NCBI GenBank assembly: GCA_017795005.1
Contig: CP051242.1
Span: forward strand, 3,683,072 to 3,747,071
Direction of reading: 5' to 3'
Source of the DNA: Balneolaceae bacterium
Lineage (GTDB): Bacteria > Bacteroidota > Rhodothermia > Balneolales > Balneolaceae
DNA: 64,000 bases
Under the pieces are notes generated by a model. It saw only the letters and a list, made by a program, of their open reading frames with translations, was not told where the DNA came from and made no database searches. Positions 36,016-44,885 of this stretch are shown piece by piece. The translations under genes were made by a program, and so were the position numbers. Positions within the stretch are counted from its first letter, which is position 1. Each line of letters opens with the position of its first letter.

Positions 36016-37116
36016 ATGAAGTATTCAATACAAAAAAAACCAATAATTTTACTCGCTTTCTTAATGTTGTTTTTTGCCTGTAACGATTCAGGTAATGATG
36101 GCCCTACTCCGGTTGAAGCACAAATTGCAAGCGATATTGCTGCTAACGTTAATCCTTTGATTGCAACATCTTTTGCTCCTGTATCAGATATTCCTGGTGA
36201 TACAGCTGGAACTGGTGGATATACTTTCTATGATTTAAGTTCTGGCGATATTGTAACAGATTCATTATCTGCTGACTGGGATATTGCATTCAGTGCTACA
36301 ACTATTCTTGCTAATTCCGGACATGATGGAGGGATTCAGATTGTTCAGGAATCTTATGCTAATCTTGAGACCGCTCCTGAAACTGGTTTTACCGGTCAAA
36401 TTGGAGGAAACGGATCATGGTATGATTATACTGGTGGAGCAAGTTCACCATTCCATGCTGTAATTCCTAAAGATGATGTTACAATTGTTGTAAAAACTCC
36501 AGCTGGAAATTATGCAAAACTAACGATTCTGAGTTATTACGAAGGCAATCCTGATGTTAATAACCAGGAAGAGTTCCCAGCAGGAACACCTTCTTCACCC
36601 TTCATTCAAGGAAGACCTGATTCAAGATATTTTACATTCAACTATTCTCTAAACCCTACTGGAGCAACTTCTCTAGTTCACGTAGACAGTTTCACCTACT
36701 TCGATTTAACAACTGGTACTGTTGTAGAAGATGAAAGCTCGTCCCAATGGGATATTGGACTACAGTCAACAACTATTATTGCTAATTCTGAAAATGGTGG
36801 TGGAGTACAAGAATTGAATATTGATTTCTCTGCCCTAACTGAAGCTCCGATCGAAGGTTATACCGAAACTAATACAACTTGGTATACTTATACTGCTGGA
36901 AATGTACCACCTAATGCAATACTGCCAAATGAAGGCATAACTCTTGTATTTAAAACTCCCGACGATGAATACGCAAAAGTTAGAATCCTTAGTTATTACC
37001 TCGGTAATCCGGATGTAACATCACCCGACTTCATTAATATTGGAACAAGATCAGCATCACGTTATTATACCTTCGAATATGCTGTTCAAACCGATGGTTC
37101 CAGGTTTTTCGAATAG
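36016..37116 (+). CDS. Lipoprotein with two tandem HmuY-like domains
   Basis: A 366-residue protein with a lipobox FFAC (Cys22 or so). It contains two copies of a HmuY-type domain, at about residues 50-205 and 215-365. Each has the order TFYDLSSGDIV or TYFDLTTGTVV, then WDIAFSATTI or WDIGLQSTTI, then a SWYDYT or TWYTYT element, and YAKLTILSYYEGNPDV or YAKVRILSYYLGNPDV. HmuY binds haem and hands it to HmuR. A duplicated domain in one chain is unusual and could hold two haems. The ATG at 36016 is chosen over a TTG one codon upstream. A terminator follows. Confidence 0.75.
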   Translation: MKYSIQKKPIILLAFLMLFFACNDSGNDGPTPVEAQIASDIAANVNPLIATSFAPVSDIPGDTAGTGGYTFYDLSSGDIVTDSLSADWDIAFSATTILANSGHDGGIQIVQESYANLETAPETGFTGQIGGNGSWYDYTGGASSPFHAVIPKDDVTIVVKTPAGNYAKLTILSYYEGNPDVNNQEEFPAGTPSSPFIQGRPDSRYFTFNYSLNPTGATSLVHVDSFTYFDLTTGTVVEDESSSQWDIGLQSTTIIANSENGGGVQELNIDFSALTEAPIEGYTETNTTWYTYTAGNVPPNAILPNEGITLVFKTPDDEYAKVRILSYYLGNPDVTSPDFINIGTRSASRYYTFEYAVQTDGSRFFE

Positions 37117-37146
37117 ATACATGGATTGAAAAGTCCATAATACCTC

Positions 37147-37178
37147 AAAAAGCTCACTTTGAAAAGTGGGCTTTTTTT
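37147..37178 (+). terminator. Intrinsic terminator after the HmuY-like gene
   Basis: The stem AAAGCTCACTT/AAGTGGGCTTT with a short GAAA loop and a run of seven T lies about 30 bases after the stop. Confidence 0.8.
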
Positions 37179-37230
37179 GTTTTGAAGAATGTTCTTTTTC
37201 TTTTTTAATTCCATGAACTAATTAAGACTT

Positions 37231-37734
37231 ATGAGATACAAAACCTTTCTTTTGTTTTTTTCCATTCTGGTAACCCCTGCTTATTCGGCATTTGCTCAAA
37301 ATGAAATAGCCAGAGAAAGAGCTTCTCTGAGAGGTATTCAGGAACTGGGTATTGTAGTAAATATTGAAAAACCTATCGGGCTTTCACATGAATCCTTAGA
37401 TGTTAGCCTTATCCGAAATGCAATAGAAGAAAATTTTAAAGATCTACCTATTAGTATTCTTGAAGACCGGACACTGCGACAGTCGGATGAATTTCCAATC
37501 CTTCATGTGCATGTAAATATCATGCGCGCTTCTAATCAAACCTATCCATTTTCTATTGAATTAAATTTTTATCAGCCCGTAAAACTGGTTTTAAACCGGG
37601 ATTTACGAACCATGGCATCGACCTGGAATAAAGGTCAGGTTGGGGTAGTTTCAGAAAATATGATTCAGGTCGTAGCTAGTCAGGTTGTAGCTTCCAGTGA
37701 TTTATTTAAGGATGAATTTAATGAGGTCAATTAA
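37231..37734 (+). CDS. Hypothetical exported protein
   Basis: A 167-residue protein with a signal peptide ending at AFAQ (about residue 23). The mature part alternates helices and strands, with RASLRGIQELGIVVNIE early on and a late VVASQVVASSDLF helix. I do not recognise a family. Its TAA overlaps the ATG of the next gene (TAATG), so translation is coupled. Confidence 0.6.
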   Translation: MRYKTFLLFFSILVTPAYSAFAQNEIARERASLRGIQELGIVVNIEKPIGLSHESLDVSLIRNAIEENFKDLPISILEDRTLRQSDEFPILHVHVNIMRASNQTYPFSIELNFYQPVKLVLNRDLRTMASTWNKGQVGVVSENMIQVVASQVVASSDLFKDEFNEVN

Positions 37735-38090
37735 TGAACATTGAGCAGTTCAGAGACTACTGTCTCTCTTATCCGGGAGTTACAGAAGGTTTTCCTTTTG
37801 ATGAGAGTACCCTTGTTTTTAAAGTGATGGGAAAAATGTTTGCCATCACCGATGTAGATGACTTTGAGTTTATAAATTTGAAATGCGACCCGGATCGTGC
37901 TTTAATTTTGAGGGAGCAATATGAAGAGATAAAACCAGGTTGGCACATGAATAAAGCTCATTGGAATTCAGTTTATCCGGATGGGTCACTTGAAGATTCA
38001 TTTATAGAAGAATTGATTGATCATTCTTATGAACTGATTGTGGCAAGCCTTCCAAAAAAGAAAAAGGAAGAACTTAAGAATCTGACTTAG
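37734..38090 (+). CDS. MmcQ/YjbR family protein
   Basis: A 118-residue protein of the MmcQ/YjbR family (double-wing DNA-binding-like fold). The landmarks are FRDYCLSYPGVTEGFPFD near residues 6-23, KVMGKMFAI near 31-39, and PGWHMNKAHWNSV near 64-76. Function is unproven. It is translationally coupled to the exported-protein gene upstream, and its last 17 bases overlap the end of the convergent gene. Confidence 0.9.
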   Translation: MNIEQFRDYCLSYPGVTEGFPFDESTLVFKVMGKMFAITDVDDFEFINLKCDPDRALILREQYEEIKPGWHMNKAHWNSVYPDGSLEDSFIEELIDHSYELIVASLPKKKKEELKNLT

Positions 38091-38397
38091 CTACTTTTGA
38101 ATTACCAGGGACAAACCGACTGAAGGTTTTCTTCAAAAACCACCAAAAAAATTTACGTTGGCCAAAAATTGTTCCATAGATAATAAGCAAAAGATTGTAG
38201 AGAGGAAGTATCGTAACAACCCAAATCAATGCTCTTAACCAAAAAGGTAACTCCGGGGTAATTCCCAGAATGTCAAAAATAAACTCCTTGGCATACATAG
38301 CAGTAAAGCCTGTACATGAAAACACAATGAGGATTATTAATACCTGCCAATTGCTTTCAATGTGCCAGCGTTTTTTTAATCGATCAACAAGATTCAT
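38074..38397 (-). CDS. DUF6787-like membrane protein
   Basis: A protein of about 107 residues from the preferred start MNLVDRLKKRW, with two hydrophobic helices (about residues 18-40 and 52-75). The core (KRWHIESNWQVLIILIVFS, then LIIYGTIFGQRKFFWWF) matches the DUF6787 pattern. Upstream in-frame ATG would add 18 residues of doubtful value. Function is unknown. Its 3' end overlaps the convergent MmcQ gene by 17 bases. Confidence 0.65.
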   Translation of the reverse strand: MNLVDRLKKRWHIESNWQVLIILIVFSCTGFTAMYAKEFIFDILGITPELPFWLRALIWVVTILPLYNLLLIIYGTIFGQRKFFWWFLKKTFSRFVPGNSKVAKSDS

Positions 38398-38578
38398 TCC
38401 TTTAAATTTAAAACTTTGAAAATACGAGATTAATAGCTTTAATGAACACAAGTATTTATAAATTCTGCTTCTAAACTTTCGATGTATCCAATAGAAAGAA
38501 GTTGCAATTCCTTTTTTGGGGAAGTAGTTTCATCAAAATTTGGAAGGATTTAAGTTTTAAAAAAATTACGGGTTGGGA

Positions 38579-39193
38579 ATGCGTAAATATGTAATGGAAG
38601 CCATTGGTACGTTTTTCTTGACGTTAGCAATGGGGCTTACGGGAGACGCTTTTGGTATCGGGCTTATGCTTGCTGCATTAGTGTATGCCGGGATGCATGT
38701 ATCCGGAGCGCATTACAATCCAGCCGTTTCTTTCGCTTATTTCATCAGGCGTAAAATCTCGTTTAATACTTTTAGCGGGTATTTTACCAGCCAAAGTCTC
38801 GGTGCATTTGCTGCAGCTGGAGTAATTCTGTTTATATCAGGGGAAGTATTTTATGTTGAACCTCCTGCTTCTACAGATATCTACCAACAAGGGATTGTTG
38901 AACTACTTTTATCCTTTGTTCTGGTCTTAACTTATCTGAGCGTCTCCTCCTCCAAAGTACTTGCTTCTAATAAGGCTTATGGGTTGGCAATTGGCTTAAT
39001 TTTAACCGGACTTATTATTCTAGGAGAATCCATTTCGGGTTCAGTTTTTAACCCCGGAATATCTATCGGGGTTTCTGCTCTTGATTTTCTGGCTATACAA
39101 GGGAAATCATTTCAATCAATACCACTATATACACTAACTCCAATTGCGGGGGCATCACTGGCGGCTTTAGCTCATCAATATTTTAACGATTAG
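38579..39193 (+). CDS. Aquaporin/MIP family channel
   Basis: A protein of about 204 residues with six predicted helices and two NPA-type boxes: NPAVSFAY near residues 48-55 and NPGIS in the second half (Ala replaced by Gly). The HVSGAHYNPAV and GSVFNPGIS contexts fit MIP channels. It probably lets water or small uncharged solutes through. I prefer the ATG at 38579 to a TTG two codons upstream. Confidence 0.85.
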   Translation: MRKYVMEAIGTFFLTLAMGLTGDAFGIGLMLAALVYAGMHVSGAHYNPAVSFAYFIRRKISFNTFSGYFTSQSLGAFAAAGVILFISGEVFYVEPPASTDIYQQGIVELLLSFVLVLTYLSVSSSKVLASNKAYGLAIGLILTGLIILGESISGSVFNPGISIGVSALDFLAIQGKSFQSIPLYTLTPIAGASLAALAHQYFND

Positions 39194-39195
39194 AT

Positions 39196-40596
39196 TTAAG
39201 CCAAATCCAGCATGAAATAGAATCTGGAACCTTTCTCTACTTCGCTTTCTACATATATATTTTTTTGATGTGCACTAAGTATTCCTTTTACAACAGATAA
39301 TCCTAATCCTGTACCTCCCTTATCTCTGGATCTGGCTTTATCGGTCCGGTAAAAACGATCAAATAATCGCTCCAGGTGCTCTTTTCCAATACCAATTCCT
39401 GAATCAGTGACAGATACCTCAACTTCATTATCACTTTTTCTAAAAGCCACCTCTATCATCCCTTCATTCGTATACTTAACAGCATTTGATATTAGATTAT
39501 CCAATACCTGCTCAATTTTATCTCTGTCAGCTTCTACTACAGCCTCTTCATTAATGCTTAAATTTAACTTTAAGCCTTTCTCCCCGGCAATTGGTCTAAA
39601 AGTATTTACTAAATCTTCCAGTAAAGCTCCTATATCGAATCTGGACTTTTGAATAAAACTTTCATCGTAATCATATCTTTGAAGAGATTTAATATCCTCA
39701 AATAGGCGGACCACTCGTTCCACCTGTTTCTGAGCGGTAGTCATATACTGTCCCTTTTTTTCATCATCCAGATTAGGGACCTGAATCATTTCCAAAGCTC
39801 CTGAAATTGTATGTAATGGATTTCGAACTTCATGAGTAATATCAGCAAAGAACTGATTCTGTTTTTCATTCAGTTTTTTAAGTTGTTCGTTATCCGCCTT
39901 AAGAGTACCTGCCATTTTGTTAAGGGATTCAGCTAGCATTCCAAATTCATCGTTTCTGCTAACATTTAATTCCTTATCCAAATTACCGTCTGCAATTTCC
40001 AGAGCTGCTTCGTTCAACTGTTTTATTGGCTTGGCGAGATATCTGGCAAAGAGTAAACTCACAATAAACACCACCATTATTGAGCCAATCATAGCTCCAT
40101 AGATTAAATGTCGAATGCTGGCTTCTGCAGCATATAAATCGTCTTTAAATTGACTTATTCTCAAATATTGAGCATCAGATCCATTAGTACCAATTCGTCT
40201 GAAGGAAATAAGTTTATCAAGATTTTCTTCATTGATAATTACCTGTGCTTCACTGCCATCCAATTGTTGTTGTAACTCTGCATTTAGAAATTCTCTGGAA
40301 TCAGACATTTCAGAATTCGTTATAGGGGCGGTTACCAATAAATCCCCTGCTGAATCAAAAAGAGCAACATTATAACCTGTTAGCTCGGCTACAAAAGATG
40401 CATTTTCTAGGAGTTCTTCGTTAGTGGTACTCTCCTCAAAAGATTGAGCAAAAGTGCGGGCATCGTTTTCAAATTTTTGGATTGCCTCTTCAAGCAGAAA
40501 ACCGCGAATACTCAATATTGCGTATGAGCTAATAACCACTACCCCAATTGAAAGTAGTGTTATATAAACAGCTGCAAGTTTAGCCTGAATATTCAT
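39196..40596 (-). CDS. HAMP-containing sensor histidine kinase
   Basis: A 466-residue membrane kinase: two transmembrane helices (about residues 7-29 and 166-186) enclosing a periplasmic sensor, a HAMP domain (about 187-240), the HisKA box with FADITHEVRNPLHT (His about 256), the ATPase N box (LDNLISNAVKYT) and G boxes (DSGIGIG, GGTGLGLSVV). Its start overlaps the stop of the response regulator gene upstream by 4 bases, so the two form a two-component pair. The signal is unknown. Confidence 0.9.
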   Translation of the reverse strand: MNIQAKLAAVYITLLSIGVVVISSYAILSIRGFLLEEAIQKFENDARTFAQSFEESTTNEELLENASFVAELTGYNVALFDSAGDLLVTAPITNSEMSDSREFLNAELQQQLDGSEAQVIINEENLDKLISFRRIGTNGSDAQYLRISQFKDDLYAAEASIRHLIYGAMIGSIMVVFIVSLLFARYLAKPIKQLNEAALEIADGNLDKELNVSRNDEFGMLAESLNKMAGTLKADNEQLKKLNEKQNQFFADITHEVRNPLHTISGALEMIQVPNLDDEKKGQYMTTAQKQVERVVRLFEDIKSLQRYDYDESFIQKSRFDIGALLEDLVNTFRPIAGEKGLKLNLSINEEAVVEADRDKIEQVLDNLISNAVKYTNEGMIEVAFRKSDNEVEVSVTDSGIGIGKEHLERLFDRFYRTDKARSRDKGGTGLGLSVVKGILSAHQKNIYVESEVEKGSRFYFMLDLA

Positions 40597-41294
40597 TTAT
40601 GCAGGTATTCGCGATTAAATCCGTAGCCAACTCCTCTGTAAGTTTTAATAAGCTTTCCTTCGTCTTTCATTTTAATCCGAAGGTTTTTGATATGGACATC
40701 CACGGTTCGGTCAAAAATATATTTCTCTTCATCAGAAATATGTTCCAGAATTTCATGCCTGCTATATACCAGTTTTGGATGCTGAAAAAACAACTCTGCA
40801 ATGATGTATTCTGTGTGCGTTAAATCCACCTTTTCTTCATGGATGTACATTTCTTTTGCATCAGTATCCAGATACACATGATCGTACTGGAGCCAGTTAC
40901 TTTTTTCGGGGTTTTGCCTTCTAAGCTGACTTTCAACATGTGCCTTAATAAGATTTAAACTTGCAGGTTTTTTGATATAATCATCTCCCCCAAGTTCTAA
41001 GCCTTCAATTTCGTCTTGTTCCTCATCTCTTGCAGTAAGAAATAACACGGGTATTTCATTAACTACAGGATGGTTTCTGATGTGAGTACAAATTTCTTTT
41101 CCATCATGATAAGGAACCATGATATCCAGAATCGCAAGCTCTAACTCATTTGCGTGATCATCAATAAACTTGTATGCCTCTTTCCCATCTTTAGCCCAAT
41201 ATACTTTGTATTCATTCAGCTCGAGAAAATTTGCCAGCATTTCGCCAGATTCGATCTCATCTTCCACTAATAAAAGAGTATGTTTGTAATTCAT
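40593..41294 (-). CDS. OmpR/PhoB-family response regulator
   Basis: A 233-residue regulator: receiver domain with the phosphoacceptor Asp57 in AILDIMVPYHDG and Lys about 107 in YIKKPAS, then a winged-helix DNA-binding domain (about 130-233) with the RTVDVHIKNLRIKM and KTYRGVGYGF signatures. It is partner to the HAMP kinase. An OmpR-class protein is the kind of regulator that reads 11-base-spaced direct repeats; whether it acts on those at 33.1-33.7 kb is only a guess. Confidence 0.9.
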   Translation of the reverse strand: MNYKHTLLLVEDEIESGEMLANFLELNEYKVYWAKDGKEAYKFIDDHANELELAILDIMVPYHDGKEICTHIRNHPVVNEIPVLFLTARDEEQDEIEGLELGGDDYIKKPASLNLIKAHVESQLRRQNPEKSNWLQYDHVYLDTDAKEMYIHEEKVDLTHTEYIIAELFFQHPKLVYSRHEILEHISDEEKYIFDRTVDVHIKNLRIKMKDEGKLIKTYRGVGYGFNREYLHK

Positions 41295-41321
41295 TATTTA
41301 AGTAGGCGGTTTATTCAGTAA

Positions 41322-41756
41322 GCAGTAGCCAGTTTGATGGAATTATTTAAACTTTGACGGATTTTTCATCATAAAACCAAGTAGATTTCCAACTTCGGCA
41401 TATTTTCCTGAAAGGTTGACTTTAGTTTCTTCGCTAATGTACCCGCAATTATAAGAAAAATCTATCCAAACAAGTGTTTCGCTACACTCGGCGTCACAAT
41501 CCGAAAGTTTACTTATGAAATGTTTTGGATAGATTCTTTTTCTATACCCTTCAGCAAAATTAGCACACACCGATCTGGATGATCTGCGTATTTGGTCGGT
41601 CAAGGAATACTGTTCGTCTTTTGGAAAGTTTTTTGTTAAATGAAAAATCTCCATTGCTAGCTCATATGCTAGTTGGTAAGCTTTCAAATCTTTAAATCCC
41701 TGACTCATCTCCACCTCATTTTCTAAAATAATTAAATACTGCAAACTGGCTACTGC
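41322..41756. mobile_element. Inverted-repeat-bounded unit around a four-helix-bundle gene
   Basis: GCAGTAGCCAGTTTG (41322-41336) and CAAACTGGCTACTGC (41742-41756) are perfectly complementary 15-base arms, enclosing one small gene. Direct copies of ACTGCAAACT occur at the right end. The encoded protein family is the one found in 23S rRNA intervening sequences, which also lie inside long stems. There is no transposase. Confidence 0.6.
41343..41708 (-). CDS. Four-helix-bundle protein (23S rRNA intervening-sequence type)
   Basis: A protein of about 121 residues with the family pattern FKDLKAYQLAYELAMEI at the N-terminus, then FPKDEQYSLTDQIRRSSRSVCANFAEGY, matching TIGR02436/S23 proteins. It folds as a four-helix bundle and is thought to bind RNA or other nucleic acids in related systems. 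I chose ATG at 41708, preceded by the purine-rich GAGGTGGAG, over a TTG 12 codons upstream that lies within the inverted repeat. It is not inside an rRNA gene here. Confidence 0.85.
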   Translation of the reverse strand: MSQGFKDLKAYQLAYELAMEIFHLTKNFPKDEQYSLTDQIRRSSRSVCANFAEGYRKRIYPKHFISKLSDCDAECSETLVWIDFSYNCGYISEETKVNLSGKYAEVGNLLGFMMKNPSKFK

Positions 41757-41813
41757 AAACTTTTTGTTTTATTAAAATGAAAGATGATAATTCACTAAGT
41801 TCAAGCAAAAAAA

Positions 41814-42611
41814 ATGACATATAATAATAAGGTTGTCTGGATAACTGGTGCTTCTTCAGGAATTGGTGAGGCTTTTGCAAAAGCTTTTTTTAATGAAGGA
41901 GCCAAACTTATTCTTTCATCACGAAGAGAAGAAGAATTACATCGCGTTATGACTAATCTTAGTGCTACTTCAGATAACTGCTATATACTCCCGTTGGATT
42001 TATCAAAACCTGAATCACTCAAGAAAAAGTCGGAAGAAGCTCTATCGGCTTTTGGAAGAATAGATGTATTGGTAAATAATGGAGGAATTAGTCAGCGTTC
42101 GCTTTTCGCAGAAACAGATATGGAAACCATTCGCCGACTGATGGAAGTTAATTTCTTTGGCTCTGCAGAATTAACAAGGGAAGTATTGCCTTCCATGATG
42201 GAACAAAAAAGTGGTCATATCATCGTTACAAGTAGTGTGGCAGGAAAATTCGGGACTAAATTTCGTTCGGGATATGCTGCGAGTAAACACGCTTTACAAG
42301 GACTTTTTGATTGTATCCGTCAAGAGATGTATGAGTATAATATTGGAGTTACTATAGTTTGTCCCGGCCCAATCAAAACGAATATTACTCAAAACTCCTT
42401 AACCGCAGATGGAAGTAACTTTGGGAAAATGGGAGATCTTCATAAATCTGCAATGGATGCAGATGAAATGGTTGCTCGAATCTGGAAAGATTTAAAAAAA
42501 CAAAAAGAAGAGATTTATATTTCGAGTCCAAAAGAAAGGCTGGCTCTATTAGTGAAGCGTATATCACCCAAATTACTGAATATTATTTTGAAAAACAGTA
42601 AAGTGACTTAA
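41814..42611 (+). CDS. SDR family oxidoreductase (DHRS7-like)
   Basis: A 265-residue classical short-chain dehydrogenase: TGASSGIG near residues 11-18, NNGG near 88, the catalytic Ser in VTSSVAGKFG near 141 and YAASKHAL near 153-160 (Tyr and Lys). A PGPIKTNITQ element follows. It probably acts on a lipid or sterol-like carbonyl, but the substrate is unknown. Its stop overlaps that of the convergent DUF58 gene. Confidence 0.85.
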   Translation: MTYNNKVVWITGASSGIGEAFAKAFFNEGAKLILSSRREEELHRVMTNLSATSDNCYILPLDLSKPESLKKKSEEALSAFGRIDVLVNNGGISQRSLFAETDMETIRRLMEVNFFGSAELTREVLPSMMEQKSGHIIVTSSVAGKFGTKFRSGYAASKHALQGLFDCIRQEMYEYNIGVTIVCPGPIKTNITQNSLTADGSNFGKMGDLHKSAMDADEMVARIWKDLKKQKEEIYISSPKERLALLVKRISPKLLNIILKNSKVT

Positions 42612-43528
42612 CCCAACCTTCTTCTCTTGTTCAAATACGCCAGTAAGGATTGATCAAATTGTCCTTCTGTGTCCATCTCTTCGAAATCAATTTCGAACTC
42701 ACTGCAGGCCATTCTGAAAGCTTTGGTGTATTCCGCCACCTTCTTCTGGTAATCTGACCGGACTTGAGCAGGTATCACTTCAATTTCTGTTTCGCTTTCC
42801 ATGTCCTCAAATACAAAACGGTTATCTGAAAATGCCAACTCTCTTTCACTTCGTTTTTCCAGTACATTAAATAACAATACTTCATGCTTGCGGTGACGAA
42901 GATGTTTCAATGCAGATATCAAAGCTTCCTGCTGTTCTACATTTTCGAATAAATCAGTAATTATCACGACCAGACTACGATGATTCAGACGTTCTGCTAT
43001 TTCATGAATTACCTGAGCAGATGCTGTTTTCCTCTTTTCTTCTGCGCTATCTTTTTCACGAACCAACTGTTTTTCCAGCTCCAGATAAATCTGACGAAGG
43101 TGGGCATACGTCCCTTTTGCCGGAATAAATGTCTCTATCTCAGAATGAAAAGGGATCAATCCACTGGCATCACGTTGCCGATGCATTAAATATAAAAGGG
43201 AAGCCGCGAAATGAGTTCCGTACCGAAGTTTACTCCACTCTCCAAAGTGCTTAAAGTTCATGGACGAGCTCGTGTCTAACAAAACATAACACCGAAGATT
43301 GGTTTCTTCTTCATACTGCTTTACATAAAACCGCTCTTTCTTTCCATACTGCTTCCAGTCGATGTGCTTAAAATCATCTCCCGGATTGTAGGGACGGTGC
43401 TCTGCAAACTCCACACTAAAACCGTGGTACGGACTTCTGTGCAATCCTGAAATAAAACCTTCCACAATTTTCTTAGCTCGTAATTCAAGGGATGAAAGCT
43501 TTGACAGTATTTCCGGTGTTAAAATCAT
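42608..43528 (-). CDS. DUF58 domain protein with vWA-like fold
   Basis: A 306-residue soluble protein. The DUF58 hallmarks are visible: GLHRSPYHGFSVEFAEHRPYNPGDD near residues 28-52, HIDWKQYGKKERFYVKQYEEE near 55-75, and DTSSSM near 85 (MIDAS-like metal site). Such proteins often accompany MoxR ATPases and act as chaperone-like partners; no moxR gene lies in view. Confidence 0.9.
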   Translation of the reverse strand: MILTPEILSKLSSLELRAKKIVEGFISGLHRSPYHGFSVEFAEHRPYNPGDDFKHIDWKQYGKKERFYVKQYEEETNLRCYVLLDTSSSMNFKHFGEWSKLRYGTHFAASLLYLMHRQRDASGLIPFHSEIETFIPAKGTYAHLRQIYLELEKQLVREKDSAEEKRKTASAQVIHEIAERLNHRSLVVIITDLFENVEQQEALISALKHLRHRKHEVLLFNVLEKRSERELAFSDNRFVFEDMESETEIEVIPAQVRSDYQKKVAEYTKAFRMACSEFEIDFEEMDTEGQFDQSLLAYLNKRRRLG

Positions 43529-43609
43529 AATGGATGGTAAAGCTAATTACTGAAAAAAGTGAATTTCTTTTGAATTGGAAACGCTTTCCCGTGTTTTCAC
43601 TCTATTTCC

Positions 43610-43626
43610 TTCACATAAACTTCTTA
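43610..43626 (+). promoter_or_regulatory. Possible 11-bp-spaced repeat upstream of the porin gene
   Basis: TTCACA at 43610 and TTCTTA at 43621 repeat the 11-base spacing seen in the duplicated promoters at 33.1-33.7 kb, 61-77 bases before the porin ATG. The second hexamer is imperfect, so this may be chance. Confidence 0.3.
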
Positions 43627-43686
43627 TTCGGAGGATAACCTACATGTAGAAAATGAATAGAGGTAATTCATCATTATTTATACAAA

Positions 43687-44874
43687 ATGAAATTTTCGTC
43701 TGGCTTTTCATCAACTTTAATTATCGTTTTTTTATTGCTCTTCTCCTATTTGATAAAAGCTCAGGAAGCAGAAGCCCCAATCATAACTTTAAGCCCTGAA
43801 AAGGGATTATGGATAGAAAACCGGGATGGATCTATGGGGCTGAAACTAGGCATCCGGTTACAACAACAATTGGTAATTGAAACTCCTCTGTCTGGTGCGG
43901 AACCTGTACAAACAAACTTCTTTATACGAAGAGGAAGGGTACAATTCAAAGGATATGTTTTGAATAAAAAACTCAATTACTTCATCCAATTGGGAATGGA
44001 TCGGGGTCAGGTTACTTTACTTAATGCAGAATACCGATGGAAGGCAACTTCAACCATGCAAGTTTCTGTCGGACAATTATTCCCAACTACCGGGCGGCAG
44101 TTTCAGACCATTTCCAAAAACCTACAGCTTGTTGACCGCTCCGATGTTACGCGGTTCTTTTTCACCGATTGGGACCTTGGTATCTCTGTTCGGAAATCAT
44201 TTTTGGTTAACGATCATCTTGCCTTAAAACTTGCAGTATCTGCCACTCATGGAGAAGGCAAAAATGTGGCTACAGCTCCCGGTAGATGGGCTTATGCCGG
44301 TCGGTTTGAAGTGCTGCCATTTGGACTATTTCACGCCAATGGCGATTACTCAGAAAGTGACCTTTATAGAGAACCAACTCCAAAACTTTCCATCGGGGCA
44401 GCCTGGCATTTAAATCAGGATGCGTATGCCAAATATGGTGATACCGCCTGGGATGACCTTGATGATAACATTACTGAATATTATCTGGATGCTGTTTTTA
44501 AATACAATGGGTTTTCCTTTTTGGGAGAGTTCATTCACCGATCTGTGGATAATGAGCAACTGCTCTCGCCTACCAACAGCGTGCTATATTCCGAAAAAGT
44601 TAGTGGACAGGGATTTTATGTTCAGGGTGGTAAGTTTGTCTCTGAATCCCTTGAACCCGTTTTCCGGATTAGCTATCTCAATCCGGATGATGAAAATCAT
44701 ACTTCCGTAAATAAATTCACTGAGCAGTGGAAATACAGTGTAGGATTGAATTACTTCCTGATCGGGCATAATCTGAAATTCCAGTCCCAACTTGGATATA
44801 TTCAACAGGAATTTATGCATCAGAACTCAGAGTCATACTTTGAGATTCTGGCACAACTCACAATTAGTTTTTAA
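43687..44874 (+). CDS. OprO/OprP-type porin
   Basis: A 395-residue outer-membrane porin: signal peptide ending at IKAQ (about residue 26), then a barrel with the phosphate-selective porin O/P pattern (FFIRRGRVQFKGYVLNKKL near residues 78-96, VGQLFPTTGRQ near 127-137) and a final strand ending in LTISF. It probably carries an anion through the outer membrane. The SLC13 transporter gene follows 11 bases later, so the two may form one uptake route. Confidence 0.8.
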   Translation: MKFSSGFSSTLIIVFLLLFSYLIKAQEAEAPIITLSPEKGLWIENRDGSMGLKLGIRLQQQLVIETPLSGAEPVQTNFFIRRGRVQFKGYVLNKKLNYFIQLGMDRGQVTLLNAEYRWKATSTMQVSVGQLFPTTGRQFQTISKNLQLVDRSDVTRFFFTDWDLGISVRKSFLVNDHLALKLAVSATHGEGKNVATAPGRWAYAGRFEVLPFGLFHANGDYSESDLYREPTPKLSIGAAWHLNQDAYAKYGDTAWDDLDDNITEYYLDAVFKYNGFSFLGEFIHRSVDNEQLLSPTNSVLYSEKVSGQGFYVQGGKFVSESLEPVFRISYLNPDDENHTSVNKFTEQWKYSVGLNYFLIGHNLKFQSQLGYIQQEFMHQNSESYFEILAQLTISF

Positions 44875-44885
44875 GGGTGATGTAA

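Noticed and set aside
41322..41756. Four-helix-bundle gene as part of an Avd/retroelement diversity system
   Set aside because: No reverse transcriptase or variable repeats lie nearby; the rRNA intervening-sequence family fits better.
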